From NCBI GenBank assembly GCA_039602395.1, contig JBCNJP010000003.1, positions 20,236,956-20,300,955 on the forward strand: a stretch of 64,000 bases of DNA, in the 5' to 3' direction. The DNA is from Deinandra increscens subsp. villosa (lineage: Eukaryota > Streptophyta > Magnoliopsida > Asterales > Asteraceae). Under the pieces are notes generated by a model. The model saw only the letters and a list, made by a program, of their open reading frames with translations, had not been told where the DNA came from and did not search any database. Positions 22,223 through 36,000 of this stretch are shown here, piece by piece. Made by a program: the position numbers and the translations under genes. Positions within the stretch are counted from its first letter, which is position 1; each line of letters begins with the position of its first letter.

Positions 22223-25200
22223 ATGGAGGGATACCCTGAATTAAAGAAGATGATGATCAAACAACCTTGTGAAGATACAAGGCTAGAACTAAGGTTATGT
22301 CCTCCAGGAGACGGCTTTTACTCCATTTCTCATGACACCACTAGTCCACCCAAGATCCTTGTGTCTAAAAGCTCACACAAAAGGTATCTCTTAATCTGTG
22401 TCAAGAAGTTGCACTAAAGCAGTAAGGACGCTCATCTATTTCCACACCACTTGCAAAAATATTCTCAAACCGTCTATATATACTGACGGTTTGACTCTTT
22501 CAACGCTTAACCTTTCAAACATGAGACACCGTCTCACTGTTCCAAAGTTTGAGAAATCAAAAGTCAAAAAGTCAAGGTCAGACTGGCTTTCGATGTTTTG
22601 TAAACCGTAGTTTGATAATAATAGATTTGACGGTGTGAGAAAACATATGATGAATTAATTCATGCTTAATGTAGGACTCTACTATTCTTACACCCGCGCG
22701 CTTTTCATATAGCACCGTTTAACTTTTTTAATGTTTGGCTTTTTCACACTTTGAAAACTCAAACAACGGGCCTTTGGCTTTCAAACGGCCGCTTACATTA
22801 GCACGTGCGAAATTAGATTAAGGTTAATTAGTATAAGAATATATATGACAGAGCCTTTTAAGTATATATGTATTAAGAATGAATATATATATTTTGTAGA
22901 GTTGCACAACCGTCTGAGGTGGTGGGATGGCCGCCGGTGAGAACATCAAGGAAGAACATTTGCAACTCCGGCAAGGTGGTGGCTTTGCCTGTAAAAGCTC
23001 AGAGAGATGGAAGTGGTGATCATAAGGAAACAAGCATGGATCAAGATAATAATAGTTTGTATGTAAAGATTAATATGGATGGAGTTGCTATTGGAAGAAA
23101 GGTTGATCTCAAAGCTTATGATACTTATCAAAAACTATCCTCAGCTGTAGATGAACTCTTCCGAGGATTGCTGGCAGGTAATATAAAAACAACCGTTTTA
23201 GGCCACAAATTGTAGGGACCTTTAAAATTATAAAAGTAAATAAATAAACTATTTTAATCATATTATAATTTGAGAATTGATGTGATGATCCACTAATTTT
23301 TGAAACGTGACTTTTTTTTATTAATATATAATATATAATATTCAAAATAAATTTAAATACATTGTTACATTATTTCATTTGTGATTATAACACTCAGCCT
23401 AAACATTAACATTAGTTGCATATTTTTATGCTCTATAAAATTACATTTAGAAAGTTTCATATGTTTAAAAAAAAGTTAACAATTAAAAAGATATTGTTTT
23501 CAAAGTTTGTTTTAGCTAGGCCCCGCAAATATATATTGAACTGCCATGTTTTCTCTATAGAACATGAAGAAACTTATACATTATATTTTTTTAATTAAGG
23601 TCATATATGTTTAACCGGATATATCCTTAATTGGCCTGCAATTAAAAAACACATGATACATATACACATATACAAAGTTTAATTTATGAAGGTTTTAACT
23701 TTTAGAATTTAGAGTTTAATTTTTAACGCTTTAGTCTTTAAGCTTAGAATTTAGCTTTGAGGTTCAGGGTTTAGAGTTTTGCCATCGGGATTTTAGGTTT
23801 AAATATAGAGTTTAGCTTTTAGTTTTTAATTAGGGTTTAGCTTTAGATTTTAGCTTAGGGTTTAGATTTTAACTTTAATTAAGGTTTAGATTTAAAGTTT
23901 AGCTTTAGCTTTTAAAAACCCAACAATGATTTGACGAGACGATCCCAACACTGCTAAAATAAGTTCAATCATCGGAGTTTATTTGAATCTGCGGTTCATC
24001 CTTTATCTAAAGTTCCCTTTTGAGCTCACCCCTAGGTGAGGGGTGACAATTGTGCATGTCTCGATTGTGAATCCAAATACGACATATATATTTATTCGAG
24101 TCAAATGCATTAACCTAACACAAACCAACTTAAAGTCATTTAGTTAGAATATGTTACGTATAACCCATTTATCTAAATGAGTCATAGTATAGCAGGTTCT
24201 AAACGGTCAAGTGGATTATAATCAAAATTGTAAATAGATAACCATGTCTTAAATGTGTTGGTATATATCGGTTGTAACGAGTTCTAATATATATATTTGT
24301 TAAACTGGTTGATTTTGTAAAATGTATTACTTTTATTTCAATCTTATATGGGCTATCATGTCACTATATAATAAACGAGTTTAAACAAGTGAAACGAAGA
24401 TGACTTCTTAGAGTAAGCCTGTTTATATAGCGACCCAAGCATGAATATATATGTGAGAAATTAAAACTTGAAACCTAATTATTTTAATTTGTGTAGTGTT
24501 TGTATCATTAAAAAGTATATATATATTATATTTATCATAAATGATCATGTAAAAAGCATAAAGTAAAAATATAACGTGACAATGATAAATATAAATACAA
24601 AATTACACAGATTAAATTCCCATATCATTTTTACAATATTATAACCTTCATGTACGTGTTTCACCATTACATTTTTTACAAAATGCACGTACTGTACAGT
24701 TTGTGAAAATCAACAAAAAATATTTAGAAAAAGCACTCAAGTGTTTCACAATTACAAATTTCCATATATCTATTTAAAGTTATATATATATTTTTTTAAT
24801 TTATGTTTAAAGTGTCAGCACCTAAATCGATCGTTATGGGTTTTAATTTATTTTTGAACTTTTCTATAGAAAAAGCACCTTGTTTGCAAATATGCATCAA
24901 AATATATTTAAGAAATTAACAAGCTATATAGCAACTAATTTCTTTGGATGCTTATGGTTCCTATTAAAACCCAACTTTGCATGCATGCATACATAAAGGT
25001 TTAAAGTTCTATACTTTTATGATTTAGATTAGTTAATACTTAATATACATACCCTAAAAGTCATGAGTACTTTTTAATTCTCTTTTATCAGTATTTAATT
25101 TTATCCTTTTGTTAGAATATATATACTAATTGTTCCATTTTGTACGTGATTAGCTCAAGGAGACTCTTCTTCTGCTATATCAACAAAGCAAACTGATATG

Positions 25201-25502
25201 ACGACCGGATTACTGGACGGAACCGGAGAGTATACCTTAGTTTACCAGGACAATGAAGGAGATAGAATTCTTGTTGGTGATGTCCCTTGGAAGTAAGCAT
25301 CATATATAATTTGTTAACATATATTACTTTCTTTAGTTTAATTTTCAAGTAAATATCAACAAACGAACATATATACGATCGAGTTACTCATGAGATTGAT
25401 CATTTATGTCATGTTTTGTGTAGCATGTTTATATCTTCAGCAAAGAGGCTTCGCGTGTTGAAGACATCTGAATTATCCGTTTTTCATCAGCGGGATAACT
25501 AA
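22223..25502 (+). CDS. Aux/IAA auxin-response repressor, four exons (copy 1)
   Basis: Exons are 22223-22383, 22900-23177, 25154-25292 and 25424-25502. All introns are GT-AG and the phases match, giving 218 residues. Domain I is the EAR-type LELRL (residues 21-25) that recruits TOPLESS corepressors. Domain II is the degron VGWPPVR (62-68) bound by TIR1/AFB receptors with auxin, which marks the protein for ubiquitination. A PB1 domain (about 107-208) has the conserved lysine in YVKINMDG (K110) and the acidic face DNEGD (179-183), used to pair with ARF factors and other Aux/IAAs in the nucleus. The short form and ending VLKTSELSVFHQRDN resemble the IAA28/18/26 group. Intron 2 (1976 bp) is unusually long. 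I am confident of the family, less of the orthologue. Confidence 0.95.
22523..22535. promoter_or_regulatory. Palindromic AuxRE-like site in Aux/IAA intron 1
   Basis: GAGACACCGTCTC is a perfect inverted repeat (GAGAC/GTCTC). Its left half plus the next base, GAGACA, is the complement of TGTCTC, the classical auxin response element bound by ARFs. It is unchanged in the second copy (60852-60864). Aux/IAA genes are commonly auxin-induced, so a site here is plausible, but function is inferred. Confidence 0.35.
23685..23915. repeat. Degenerate telomere-like TTTAGGG tract in intron 2
   Basis: About 230 bp consist of diverged seven-base-like units (GGGTTTAG, TTTAGCTT, TTTAGAGT, TTAGGGTTTAG) related to the plant telomere repeat TTTAGGG. 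It lies in intron 2 of Aux/IAA and is kept at 62013-62243. It may also be a diverged simple repeat. Confidence 0.5.
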
Positions 25503-26231
25503 CTGATTGTAAGTCATTGTCAAGATCAACTTGATTTCAAAGTTTGTTGACTTGAAAAGAATTGAATGTTAAGTTATATTGTAAAAGTTGTGCAAAGGTC
25601 TAAGATAAAATAAATTTGAGCTTGCTTATTGATGTTTGATGTGTGATACTGATCAATATGTACAATTTACATAAAGGCCAAGCTAGCTAGTAGGCCATAT
25701 ATTCTGTTCATAGATGTCTAATTGACTATAATATATGTATGTATTAGATTAGATCATGGCGATGGTATACGCCGCAGAAAACACAACAAATTAACACACA
25801 CCGATAAATCGTTTAAACTATTAATTGTTGAAATATCAAATGTATTTGAATTATAATGTATAGTAAACATACAATCATATATAATTAAAACGATTTGAGG
25901 ATTGTTTTAAATTTAATGATAATTAAGATAGTCAAGTTTATATAAAACAATTTTGTCTCCTTAAACTCAAAGAAATTAACGTAACAAGACAATCCCATCC
26001 TCCTCACATGTATTATAAAACCGTGTGGACTCCATGACAGCTGAAAACGCACAACACACCCCTCTTATAACACCCCAACCCGAGTAGGGCTGACATGTCA
26101 TTCATACAGTAAACATAGATAGTCACAATCCAAATTAATTAATAAAATACTTAAAATGTGATACAAGTTTAAAAACAAAATCGTAACATGCCCAAAGAAA
26201 TATCTTAATTAAAGAATAAAGTCTTAAAAAT
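25503..26231. other. Aux/IAA 3' flank and LTR-like scrap
   Basis: The 3' untranslated region probably follows the stop codon; AAAATAAATT near 25605 could serve as a polyadenylation signal. Near 26064, TATAACACCCCAACCCGAG resembles a gypsy-type LTR end, but no partner end or TSD was found. Nothing coding is seen. Confidence 0.4.
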
Positions 26232-26757
26232 AGGTGTTCGAGGACGAGGGGTGCAGGGCCTAAGAAGGTTAGAGACTATAGTTTGCGTTTTGCCTCTTGG
26301 AATGTAGGAACTTTAAATGGTAAGTTATTGGAGTTGGTAGATTTTCTTAAGAGACGTAGGTCCATATTGCTTGTCTTCAAGAAACTAGGTGGAAGAGTCG
26401 TAATGGGACCGAGTGTAATGGGTACAAGTTGTGGTATTCTGGGTCTAATGGAGCTAAGAATGGGGTAGGAGTTTTGGTTGGGAAAGATTTGTACGATAAT
26501 GTTGTAGAGGTGACTAGACAAAATGATAGGATTATGGTGTTGAAGTTAGTTTTAGGCAAGGAGGTTGTGGCTGTGGTCTGCGCCTATGCACCGCATGTGG
26601 GAATAGGTGACTTGGAGAAGAGAGAGTTCTGAGATTGTTTAGATGTAGTTGTGGGGGCCATACCTAGGGAAGTGAAATTATGTTTACGAGGTGATTTTAA
26701 TGGCCACATTGGTAAGGTTGTGATGGTTTTCAGTTTGTCCATGGGGGTCTCACTTAT
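26232..26757 (+). pseudogene. RTE-type LINE endonuclease-domain fragment
   Basis: Frames starting near 26283 and 26429, linked by a frameshift, encode an exonuclease-endonuclease-phosphatase fold of an RTE-clade LINE: FASWNVGTLNGK, then GAKNGVGVLV, then NDRIMVLKLVLGKE, VCAYAPHVGIGD and RGDFNGHIG. A TGA near 26631 also breaks it. The fragment stops at 26757, where the LTR of element S2 begins, so S2 inserted into it. It is non-functional. Confidence 0.75.
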
Positions 26758-27307
26758 TGTTGGGAATGTTTTGCTAGGCAAAAATTCCTAAGTCAGAGTT
26801 CCGAAGGAAGTTCCTCCGGAACTTCTTCTACACTAAGGAGTTCCTCCGGAACTTTCTCTTTGTTACTCCGAAACTTTGACTTTCTCTCTCTGCACAAGTT
26901 CCAAAGCATAAAGCTGTCAGGAAGCAGTTTTACTTTACGGCATGCTGTACACTGTTCACCGAAAGGTCTACTCAACTGTTCACAGAAGCATGCTTGTACT
27001 TCAACTGTTCACAGAAGCATCTTTTATTTTCCTCCTTGCACTATATATATTAGTTTTACTTCATTGTTTAAGTGGTGATCCCTGAACTCATATTTCAGTT
27101 GTAACTCTCTTGTAAACATTATTGAAGTATCAATATAGTAGTGCTTGAAAGTTATATCTCTTGTGCATGTACTTTACTTCTTGTTTACTAGTTACACTTT
27201 CGGATCAATATATCTTTGTTAAGCACACAAACAAGTCTGATTCCGCCTTTCTTGTTTGAAACCTTCTTGTAACTTGATAAGGTTAACAGGTTAACCACGA
27301 TCCAACA
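26758..27307 (+). mobile_element. 5' LTR of Sirevirus element S2
   Basis: The 550-bp LTR starts TGTTGGGAATG, ends GATCCAACA, and is followed by a degenerate primer-binding site TGGTACCTTGGCTC (27310). The U3 holds two near-palindromes AAGTTCCTCCGGAACTT (near 26813-26829 and 26840-26856) and half-sites. Two direct copies of CAACTGTTCACAGAAGCAT lie at 26973 and 27002. CTATATATAT near 27041 is a likely TATA box. CTTAT (26753-26757) is the candidate target-site duplication, and its partner would lie beyond the gap at 53708. Confidence 0.75.
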
Positions 27308-27378
27308 AGTGGTACCTTGGCTCTTGTGTTCAAAAGGTTTTAAAGAATTTTCTAAAACTTTTCTTACTTGAAGGTGTT

Positions 27379-30304
27379 ATGTTTGCTTTAAATAAGACTG
27401 TTGCATTTTCTCAATCTCTGAAAATTAGTGAACTAAGAAATGGCAGCACTAACAAACCACCTACTTTTACTCCTGATGACTTTGATACCTGGAAACTTCG
27501 AATGGAAATTTTCTGTAAAAACACTGACCACAAAATGTAGACTTCCATTCAATCAGGACCACAAGTTATTAAAACCAAATCTGTGACAAATCCAAGTGTT
27601 GAGTTGATAAAAACGTATGAGAATTATTCTGATGAGGACCATAAGTCCTGTGAAGGTGACTACAAAGCTATGTGGGCACTCCAGGCAGCACTTCATAATT
27701 CTATACTTATTGGCTTTAAGAGATGCAAAACTGCACATGATCTTTGGAAAGCACTTATCGAAATGTATGAAGGAACAGAGGAGGTTAAGGAGAATAAGAA
27801 AGATGTCTTAAAACAAAGATATGAAAATTTCTGTCATAAAAGAGGTGAAACCATGTCTGAACAGTATTTAAGATATGTGAAACTGATAGATGAACTGCAG
27901 GGAGCAGATGTCACACTTGACAATGCTGATATAATCAGAAAATTTTTAAGATCTTTACCTGAAGTTTGGACTATCTATACAGTTAGCATAAAATACAGTC
28001 GTGATCTTAAAACTTTAAAACTAGGAGATCTCTATGGAATGCTGAGTGCACATGAGATGGAAATGAATGAGAAGTCTGGTGTTTCATCTAACCAGACATC
28101 ATCTTCCAACGACACTTTGGCCCTCATCACTGCTAACTCATAAAACTATTCAGATCACGAACCATTTGCTTCATTTTCTGAGTCTCCTAAGGGACATGAG
28201 GTTTCATACTTTCAAAACTTTGCAAATGTTGCTAACAATTCTTACACAGGATTCACTAGATCAGATCTAGAATGCGTTAGTGCTGATGATCTAGAAGAAA
28301 TTGATATTACAACCCAGCTTGCTATGGTGTCACTGAGGGCACAGAGGTTCTACAAGAGAACAGGGAGGAAGTTTAATAGAGACAAGAATGCTCCTATTGG
28401 CCTTGACAAAGCAAAGGTCAAGTGTTATAACTGTCATCAGTTAGGACATTTTGCCAGGGAATGTTCTCAACCAAGAAGAGAAAACAACTACAATGCTGAG
28501 AAGAAACAAGAGTACAACCAACCAAGCTCTAGTTTCACTAAACCTAGCTCTTCTTCAAGTCCCACTCCTCCAAAGCCCTCATACAACAACCAAAGTCATG
28601 CAACTGCTGCTATGGCAAACGAAACAGGGTTTGTAGACTGGGAAGATGTAATGAGTGAGTTTGCTCCAATCAACCATGCCCTGATGGCTAGTGGTTCTTC
28701 ACCTGCAAATGCAGAGGTAAACTCAAACTCTGAAATATCAATTGAACCTGAGAATGTTCTGTGCACACCAAAGTGTATTGAAATGGTTGAAAACTACAAG
28801 AAGCACAATCTGGCCTTGATAGAAGAATTGGCAAATCTTAATGAGTTGAAAGAGTACTCAATATAGCTTACTCAACCAAAACTGATGAGTTGAAACAAAC
28901 AATAAGGCTTTTAAAACATCAACAAACTGATTTTATCACCCAAATGGATGATGTTGTAGCACAACTAAAAATTTCACAAAAACAAAATGAGGAATATGTG
29001 CTAGATATTGATACCCTAATGGATCAATTAAGAGAAGCCTTGAACACTGCTGATAAGTTTCAAATTGCCAGTGAAAAAGCAGAGAAATTATGGCACAATC
29101 ACACACATGGAAAAGGAGGTTCATTTTTTGGAAATGTAGAGAATCCTGACTCTTATACTAGTCTTGTATCTCTACCTCTCAAGGAAACAAGTGTTTCTCT
29201 AACCCCTGACCCAATAGAGAATGGTCCAACAATTGAGGAGCTCTCTAATGAGTGTGAAAGTGAAAATCACACTGGTTTGTCATTTTCACCACCAACAGGT
29301 TTAACAAGCATTTCTGCTGAGATTGAAAAACTGAAAAATTTCAAAACCAACTGTTAAGGTTTCATCTCCAAAATTTTCAAAAAATCAAAGGTGAATTGAC
29401 TGAAACCAAAATCTCAAAGCCAACAGTTGTGATTTCAAAACCTGTTGTGAAGCAAACCACTGAAATTTTGTCTGTAAAACACCAAAATTCCCATAAATCT
29501 TTGAGGCAATGCATTATTTGTGGTGAAATGGGACATGTTGTTGTTCACTGTTCTTTTAACCCTTTCAAACAGATAATAAAAACTGTAAATGCTCCTTCAC
29601 AAGGAAATCATAATCTGTTTAACTTAAAGAAGCAAAATGACAATAGAAATGTGTCACCAAGGAGATCACAGGGTGATCAAGGGCAAAGTAGTCAAACTCA
29701 GAAAGTTTGGATTGGAAATGAGAAGAACAACAGCTTCTCTCAAGTTAAAAGAAATGTTTTTCCTAAGTTTCAAAACTCCGCAGGAACATCATTTCTTCCG
29801 GAAGAACTTTCCTCCGGAAGAAGTACAGTTCCTCCGGAACATTTAAAAAATAACAGGTCTGCAAAATTTTCAAAACAAAGACCTGAATTTCAATCTGATA
29901 ACTTTCATCAAGATGATTCACGAGCAAAATCTGCTCCTCGTGAAAGAAAACAATTTTCTGAACAGTATGATGTGCACAAGTTTCCTGCACAAGTGAGTTC
30001 CCGCGGAACTCAGTTCTCCCATACTGAATTTCTCACTATTGACTCTCAACCAAAATTTGAAAATGCAAAGCAGAGAAACAACAGAAAATACAAAGAAAAG
30101 AAGGCTTTTATAAAGAAACATGGTTTTCCCAAATGGCAAAGTTTCATTAAGAGTCAAAATGAGAAAAGAGTCAATTTTTCAGAACATGATGATTTCATAC
30201 CTGAAGATCAAAGACCAAACCAACTTGTTTTAAGAGAATACTCTTACAATGATGCCATGGGAAGACCCAAGACCACAAAGGCTTGGGTCTCATACACCAA
30301 CTAA
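27379..30304 (+). pseudogene. Sirevirus gag, decayed (element S2)
   Basis: The start at 27379 gives MFALNKTVAFSQSLKISELR followed by the UBN2-type copia gag domain (DTWKLRMEIF, DLWKALIEMYEG, LRSLPEVW). A first zinc knuckle CYNCHQLGHFAREC follows (near 28422-28463), then a long coiled coil (28890-29110) and a second zinc knuckle CIICGEMGHVVVHC (near 29510-29551). The basic tail ends AWVSYTN at TAA 30302-30304. In-frame stops at 27538 (TAG) and 28141 (TAA) and frameshifts near 28866 and 29360 disable it. The two-knuckle, coiled-coil layout and large size are Sirevirus hallmarks. The tail region contains the same CCGGAA/GGAAC palindromes as the LTR. Confidence 0.85.
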
Positions 30305-31433
30305 CCATGTTGCTTACCTGTGCAGGAGCTACCTAATAAATCTCAAGCAAATGTTTGGGTTGTAGATAGTGGGTGCTCCAGTCACATGACAGGTAATAAA
30401 AATCTTCTAGAAAATACAAGAAGACATGATGGAGGTCCAGTTGCTTTTGGAAGCAATCAAGGACACATTACTGCACTTGGTAATGTATCAAATGGAAGTT
30501 TTATTCTTGACAAAGTAAGTCTTGTCAATGTTCTGAATTTTAATTTGTTGAGTGTATCACAAACTTGTGATAAGAACTTAAATGTTCCGTTCAATGATGA
30601 AGAAGCTCTAGTACTTAATCCTGGTCTTAAGATTCCTGCTGAAATGATTTTGATTAAAGCTAAAAGATAGGATGGCTTATACTACTTGATATGGCAAGTG
30701 CTACATCTCAAAATGGTAACACCTGCCTGATATCAAAAGCTTCTATTGATGAGTCTGACCTTTGGCACAGAAGACTTGTACATGTTAATTACAAAACCAT
30801 GAACAAACTAGTCAACTTGGGATTAGTAAATGGTTTGCCAAAGAAACATTTTAACTGTAATGAACATTGTATTGCTTGTTTAAAAGGAAAACAACACAAG
30901 TCCTCTCATAAGTCCAAATCCGAAAATTCAATTTCTCAACCCTTAGAATTGTTGCATATGGATCTCTTTGGTCCTACAAGGGTAATGAGTTTGGGAAATA
31001 AATCTTATTGTTTTGTTATAACTGATGATTTTTCAAGATATACTTGGGTTTTCTTCCTAAGAACTAAGGATGAAACTCCTTAACTTTTGAAAACCTTGAT
31101 TACACAGCTTGAAAATCAGTCAAACTTCAAAGTCAAAACAATTAGATGTGACAATGGTACTGAATTTAAAAATCATGTTTTAAATTCATTCTGTGAAGAA
31201 AAAGGTATTTCTAGGCAGTATAGTGTTGCTAGAACTCCTCAGCAGAATGGGGTTGCTGAGAGGAGAAATAGAACATTAATTGAGGCTGCTAGATCAATGT
31301 TAGCTGAGTCTAAGCTCCCTGTAACTTTCTGGGCAGAAGCAGTGAACACTGCATGTTATGTTCAGAACATGGTGCTTGTGGTTAAAGGTAAGAACAAGAC
31401 ACCATATGAGCTTTAGAGAAAAAGAAAACCTAG
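30305..31433 (+). pseudogene. Sirevirus pol: protease and integrase, interrupted (element S2)
   Basis: Pol follows gag in the same frame across one TAA. In order it encodes the aspartic protease motif WVVDSGCSSHMTG, LLSVSQTCD, the GAG-pre-integrase motif LWHRRLVHVNYKTMNKLV, a zinc-binding stretch H-C..C (HCIACLKGKQH) and the integrase core LHMDLFGPT, TDDFSRYTWV, RCDNGTEF, TPQQNGVAERRNRTL. Lesions are a TAG plus one-base deletion near 30668-30695, a TAA at 31081 and a TAG at 31414. Coding sequence is cut at 31433 by the large LTR element; the last five bases, CCTAG, are the target-site duplication. Reverse transcriptase and RNase H would lie beyond the gap at 53708. Confidence 0.88.
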
Positions 31434-32994
31434 TGTAACACCCCCCTCCGCCGCCCCCTGCCAGGTGCGGGGGAGGGTGTGGGACCGGCTGTCCGTATCA
31501 GTTCACTAGGCACCAACAACAAAATAAAACATACAACAAACACGGACGTCCAGTCCACACAGAGAAACCTTAGATCGACTCTGACCGAGGATGCACTAAG
31601 CACCTCATAGACGAACTAATGGAATCGGTAGTCCCGGATAGACCTGGGACTGAACAAACAAATGATACATATATCAAGGTATTGTAGTCATAACATGCAC
31701 TGAACAACAGACGTACATCAGTTAAATTGTACAAGCTCCAACAGATAGCCACAACTAGTACCCCCAATGTTCCGGTACAATTACATCATCACCTGCACAC
31801 ACTTACCTGCAACATAAGTCAACACAGAGTCAACAACAAACGTTGTTGGTGAGTCCTAACTACCGTCATCACATTAACAGTTTTCAAATACATCTGCCTG
31901 TTATGAATTATCAGATCGCACCCAAGGTCAAAACTCAGATACTCTACGGGCACGTTGCGCGTAGCCGTACACCCTCTACGAGTAGATTTTAAGTTCAACA
32001 TATAAGTACATATTCCCCCTAATAAATTAATATTAGAGGATCCAGGTGAATATGGATTGTTCAACTATAACGGCCGCTATAATCCCTTATATGTCTAGTG
32101 GTCCCGACCTTAATGACCAGAAAGTATATAATGACCCACACAGGGCATTCCAACTAACAGTGTATGACAAGATATTCATAACAAATATAACAAATACATC
32201 AGAACTTAAGTATTATATCAAACAGTTAAATAACATGAGAGAAGTCAGAGGACTCACAGATCTTCGGAATACTAAGTCATACGGATAGGATTGCGTACAA
32301 TCCACAGATGTCATAGATGCAATGCCTAGACAAAGCTTAACGTCATGTTAAGTTTGGAGAATCCACTGACCTAAACAAGTATAGGTACACTTAAATTTAA
32401 CACAATAATAATACTGGTTAGGCTCGGTTATGCTCCGTGCCTTAAACGATACGATACGTCCGCAAGTTGAGGTCCCAATACAACCGGATGTCCCAATACA
32501 GTCGTATGGCCTAAACCCGACTACGATCGTAATTTATCTGTCAATCCCTAAATAAACAGTTCCTGCCGAACACGGTCGTATGCCTTTAGTGACAATACTG
32601 TCGTGTGGCCTGTTTGACAAATTATCTAAATTAAACGATATCACTCGAGTCTCGATCGGGTTATGTTTTATAATACTTCAAAGGTTATATAAAATCATGA
32701 CTTATGTATATATCAATCTATTTATGATTTACATAAAATCAAAGCTTTTAGATATAGATTTATCTATTTACGTTTCACATGAAATCATAGCATTATATAG
32801 CATAAAATCATAGTTTTTATTATGTATATAATCTCTAAGATCGGTTAACTTATATGTTTACAAAATATCCCGTATTTGTTTGATTTCGATTTATATAAGA
32901 GAATACTTTTATAATATCATGGTTTTGTCATCATAAGTTCACAATTACGTTAATTATGAAATCATAAGTTTATCACATAAAATTTATAATAAAC

Positions 32995-33045
<51 letters not shown>

Positions 33046-36000
33046 ATTACTATATATAATACATATTGCCCTAAAGGGCATTTTCGTCATGAAATTTCCT
33101 TAATCCTTAAGACGCGTACAAGAATTTATGCAGTATGTACAAGTGTTTTAAGCATGAAAAACATATCTCTTTAAACCCTCGATCCTTTTAACGACAACCT
33201 GCCTTCATAAAAGAGGGTTACATAAGGAATTTAACATAAAGGCACGCCAGCCTCTCCTCGAATGATCCACAGCCGCCTTTGAAAACACCGCTTCTCCTCC
33301 CTCTCTCCCTTCCATTGGCCATCGATTATCCATGCGCAACCTCCACCTCGATATCCCTTTCGAGAAACCATTCACAGATCAGTCGGAGAACGATTCGATA
33401 ACAGTTTTCTCTATCCCGGAGAACGATTCAAGAAACCATTCAAATAGACACCTGCTTTCAAAAATGGGTTCAAATTTCTTTCCTCTTTAAATTTCTTTCT
33501 GGATTGTTGAGTTTGATTGCTCATTGTTCTATTTTTTTTTGCAGATTTTGGAGAGATTCCAGTGGCGGTGCATACGGATCTCGATTTATGTTCATAGGTC
33601 TCTTAAAATCCTTCTAAAGCGGTACTAAAATTTGATAGTATGAGTTCGTAACTGTAAAACCCTACTTTCTCTCTATCATCTCCTGCGATTTGTTTGGCTT
33701 TGTTTAGGGATGAGCAGTGAGGCCTACGTATATCTTTTTTACACATTTGTTGTTTTACTATGATGTAAACCCAGAACCATCCAATTCGAACAATTAGATG
33801 TAACTTTTCTTTCCTTTTGAAACTCAGAAGAGTTGCAGACATCCGATTACCGAAAAGCAACAAAGGTTATCTCTTTGAGAGAGATTCTTGCTCTCCTTTT
33901 GATCTTCAAAGTAAAAGCAAACATGGATTGGGTAACCTGATTTGAATTGAGGTACAAATTAAGCGTTTGCAGCATTAGCACTTCTCAAACCATCTGACTT
34001 TTGAAATTCAAATCTCACGTTTACTTTATCTTTTACCTTCAAAATCACTTTAGACATGGAATTGACTTGCGCACGATTTGGTGTTCGATTTGGTTTGCTC
34101 TCTCAGGTGTTCTCTCAGGTTTGTTTTCTTTCTCAACTTTATCTTCGATTTGGTGTTGGTCAGCCTAACAAGCTTTGATTTTTTGTTCAAATAAAGTGGA
34201 ATCAACTTACTTACATGTAGTAACATTGTTGCCCTATAACTTAGTTTTACCATGTCCAATTGATGTTTCATCTGTTCTCCTTGCATGTTCTTTTGTCAGA
34301 TTTTATGTTTCATCTGTTTCACTTTCTTTTTTTTAAATTTTGCAGGTGTTCAGAAGATTTATTTTATTATTCTTTGGTTATTCAAATTTGATAATTTATG
34401 ATATTTGTATATAGAATTGCTAACCTCTCCATTCACATCAAAGTTCTTTTTAAATAATTCACCATCTGATTTGTTATAATATCTGCTAATGATGTATTTG
34501 TTATGGTGTGTGATTGCAAGTGTTACAAAAAAATCATAGCAGGTGTGTTTTGTAATGCCTTTGGTAGGTTTTTGTTTCTTGAATACAATTCTTTTTTGTG
34601 TAATGGTTATAGATATGAAGGCGGGATAGGTAACACCGTAACAGTTTCAATTGCAGGTTTTTCCTGTGCTAAATATGCTGGTTGGAGGGGAGGAGAATTC
34701 TGAAGCAGGGATGAAGCTTTACATCATGAATCTGCGTCTATGAAAATGACAGCGGAGAGCCAGAGAGTTAAAATAAAGGTATCTTTTAACCTTCCTAATA
34801 TCTACATACACGTGGTTCGGGTCAGAATATTTTGATTTAAGAATGGAATGATGGGTTCTTGGCGACTATAAGGGAACATGTGTGATTTTTTTATATATAT
34901 CTTCTCTAGATATACTTTTTATTCTTATATACGTGCTCTGCTCTTATTGTTAAAAGTGTCATGAAGTGTATTCAACATCTGGCATTTTGTTTTGGTCGAG
35001 AGTGAAATGGCCAAAAGGAACCTGCGAGTACTGTTTGTTTTTTTCATGTAATATATTGGATGATTTTACGATTCCTGTTTCTTGTTTTGTTAGTTCGGTA
35101 AATGGTGATACTAACAGAACGTTTTTTTTAATTTGATTAGCTTTTTATTTGAATAGTCAGTTGGGGATAACTGCTACACATGCATCTTCAATGCTACCAG
35201 AATCTAATCAGGTACTGAGAGAAAACCTTCAATTCTATACACATTAGCATATCAATCTTTTCTAGGATTGCAATTTGTCTTACTTTCTGTCGCTATCGGT
35301 GCTGTTTGGCCGAGTTGGTTCTTATCAAGAAGTTACTATTTTAAATTCATATGGCTACTGGTCCAGTTTGGTATTGGGTTCATTGATGGATTAACATCTC
35401 AAGTAAGTGTAAAATATTGAAGCAATGAGTATCATTATTATGTGTGAAGACAATTAGTTGGTATGTTAAGTAAATTGAACTCAGTTATCTGCATTTTTCA
35501 GATCAACTCATCTGCAATACCCATAGTCGCATCAGATATTTTATTTCATTCTCAGTTTTCACACGCTCTGTGTTTTCAGCAACCGTTCTTAAATTTCTCT
35601 TTTGATTGCCATGGATTTGTGTTTTTTAGCTACAATTGCTCTTATGGTTCTCTTATTCTTGCAGGTGATCTAAAATGGACATTGGATGAGAAACTTCTGC
35701 ATGAGAGAAAGGAGTGATTGACTACAGTCCAGTGGATTTTCTTGGCACCATTTGACCTGACCCATTTAAATTGGCATCATTTGACCTGACCCATTTAAAT
35801 TGGCACATGTACCTGTTCCTATTGCTTCTTTGATTCACCGTCCGTACATCATTTTTTGGTAAGCCTTTGGATTCATTTTTTAGTTTTTAATTGTTGAACA
35901 ATCTTTAAATGTTGTGAGTTAATGCATATTTATATCACTTCTGAAGCTGGTGATGATGTTCATTTTTCTATAGTATGCAGGTGGACATAATATTTCTCAT

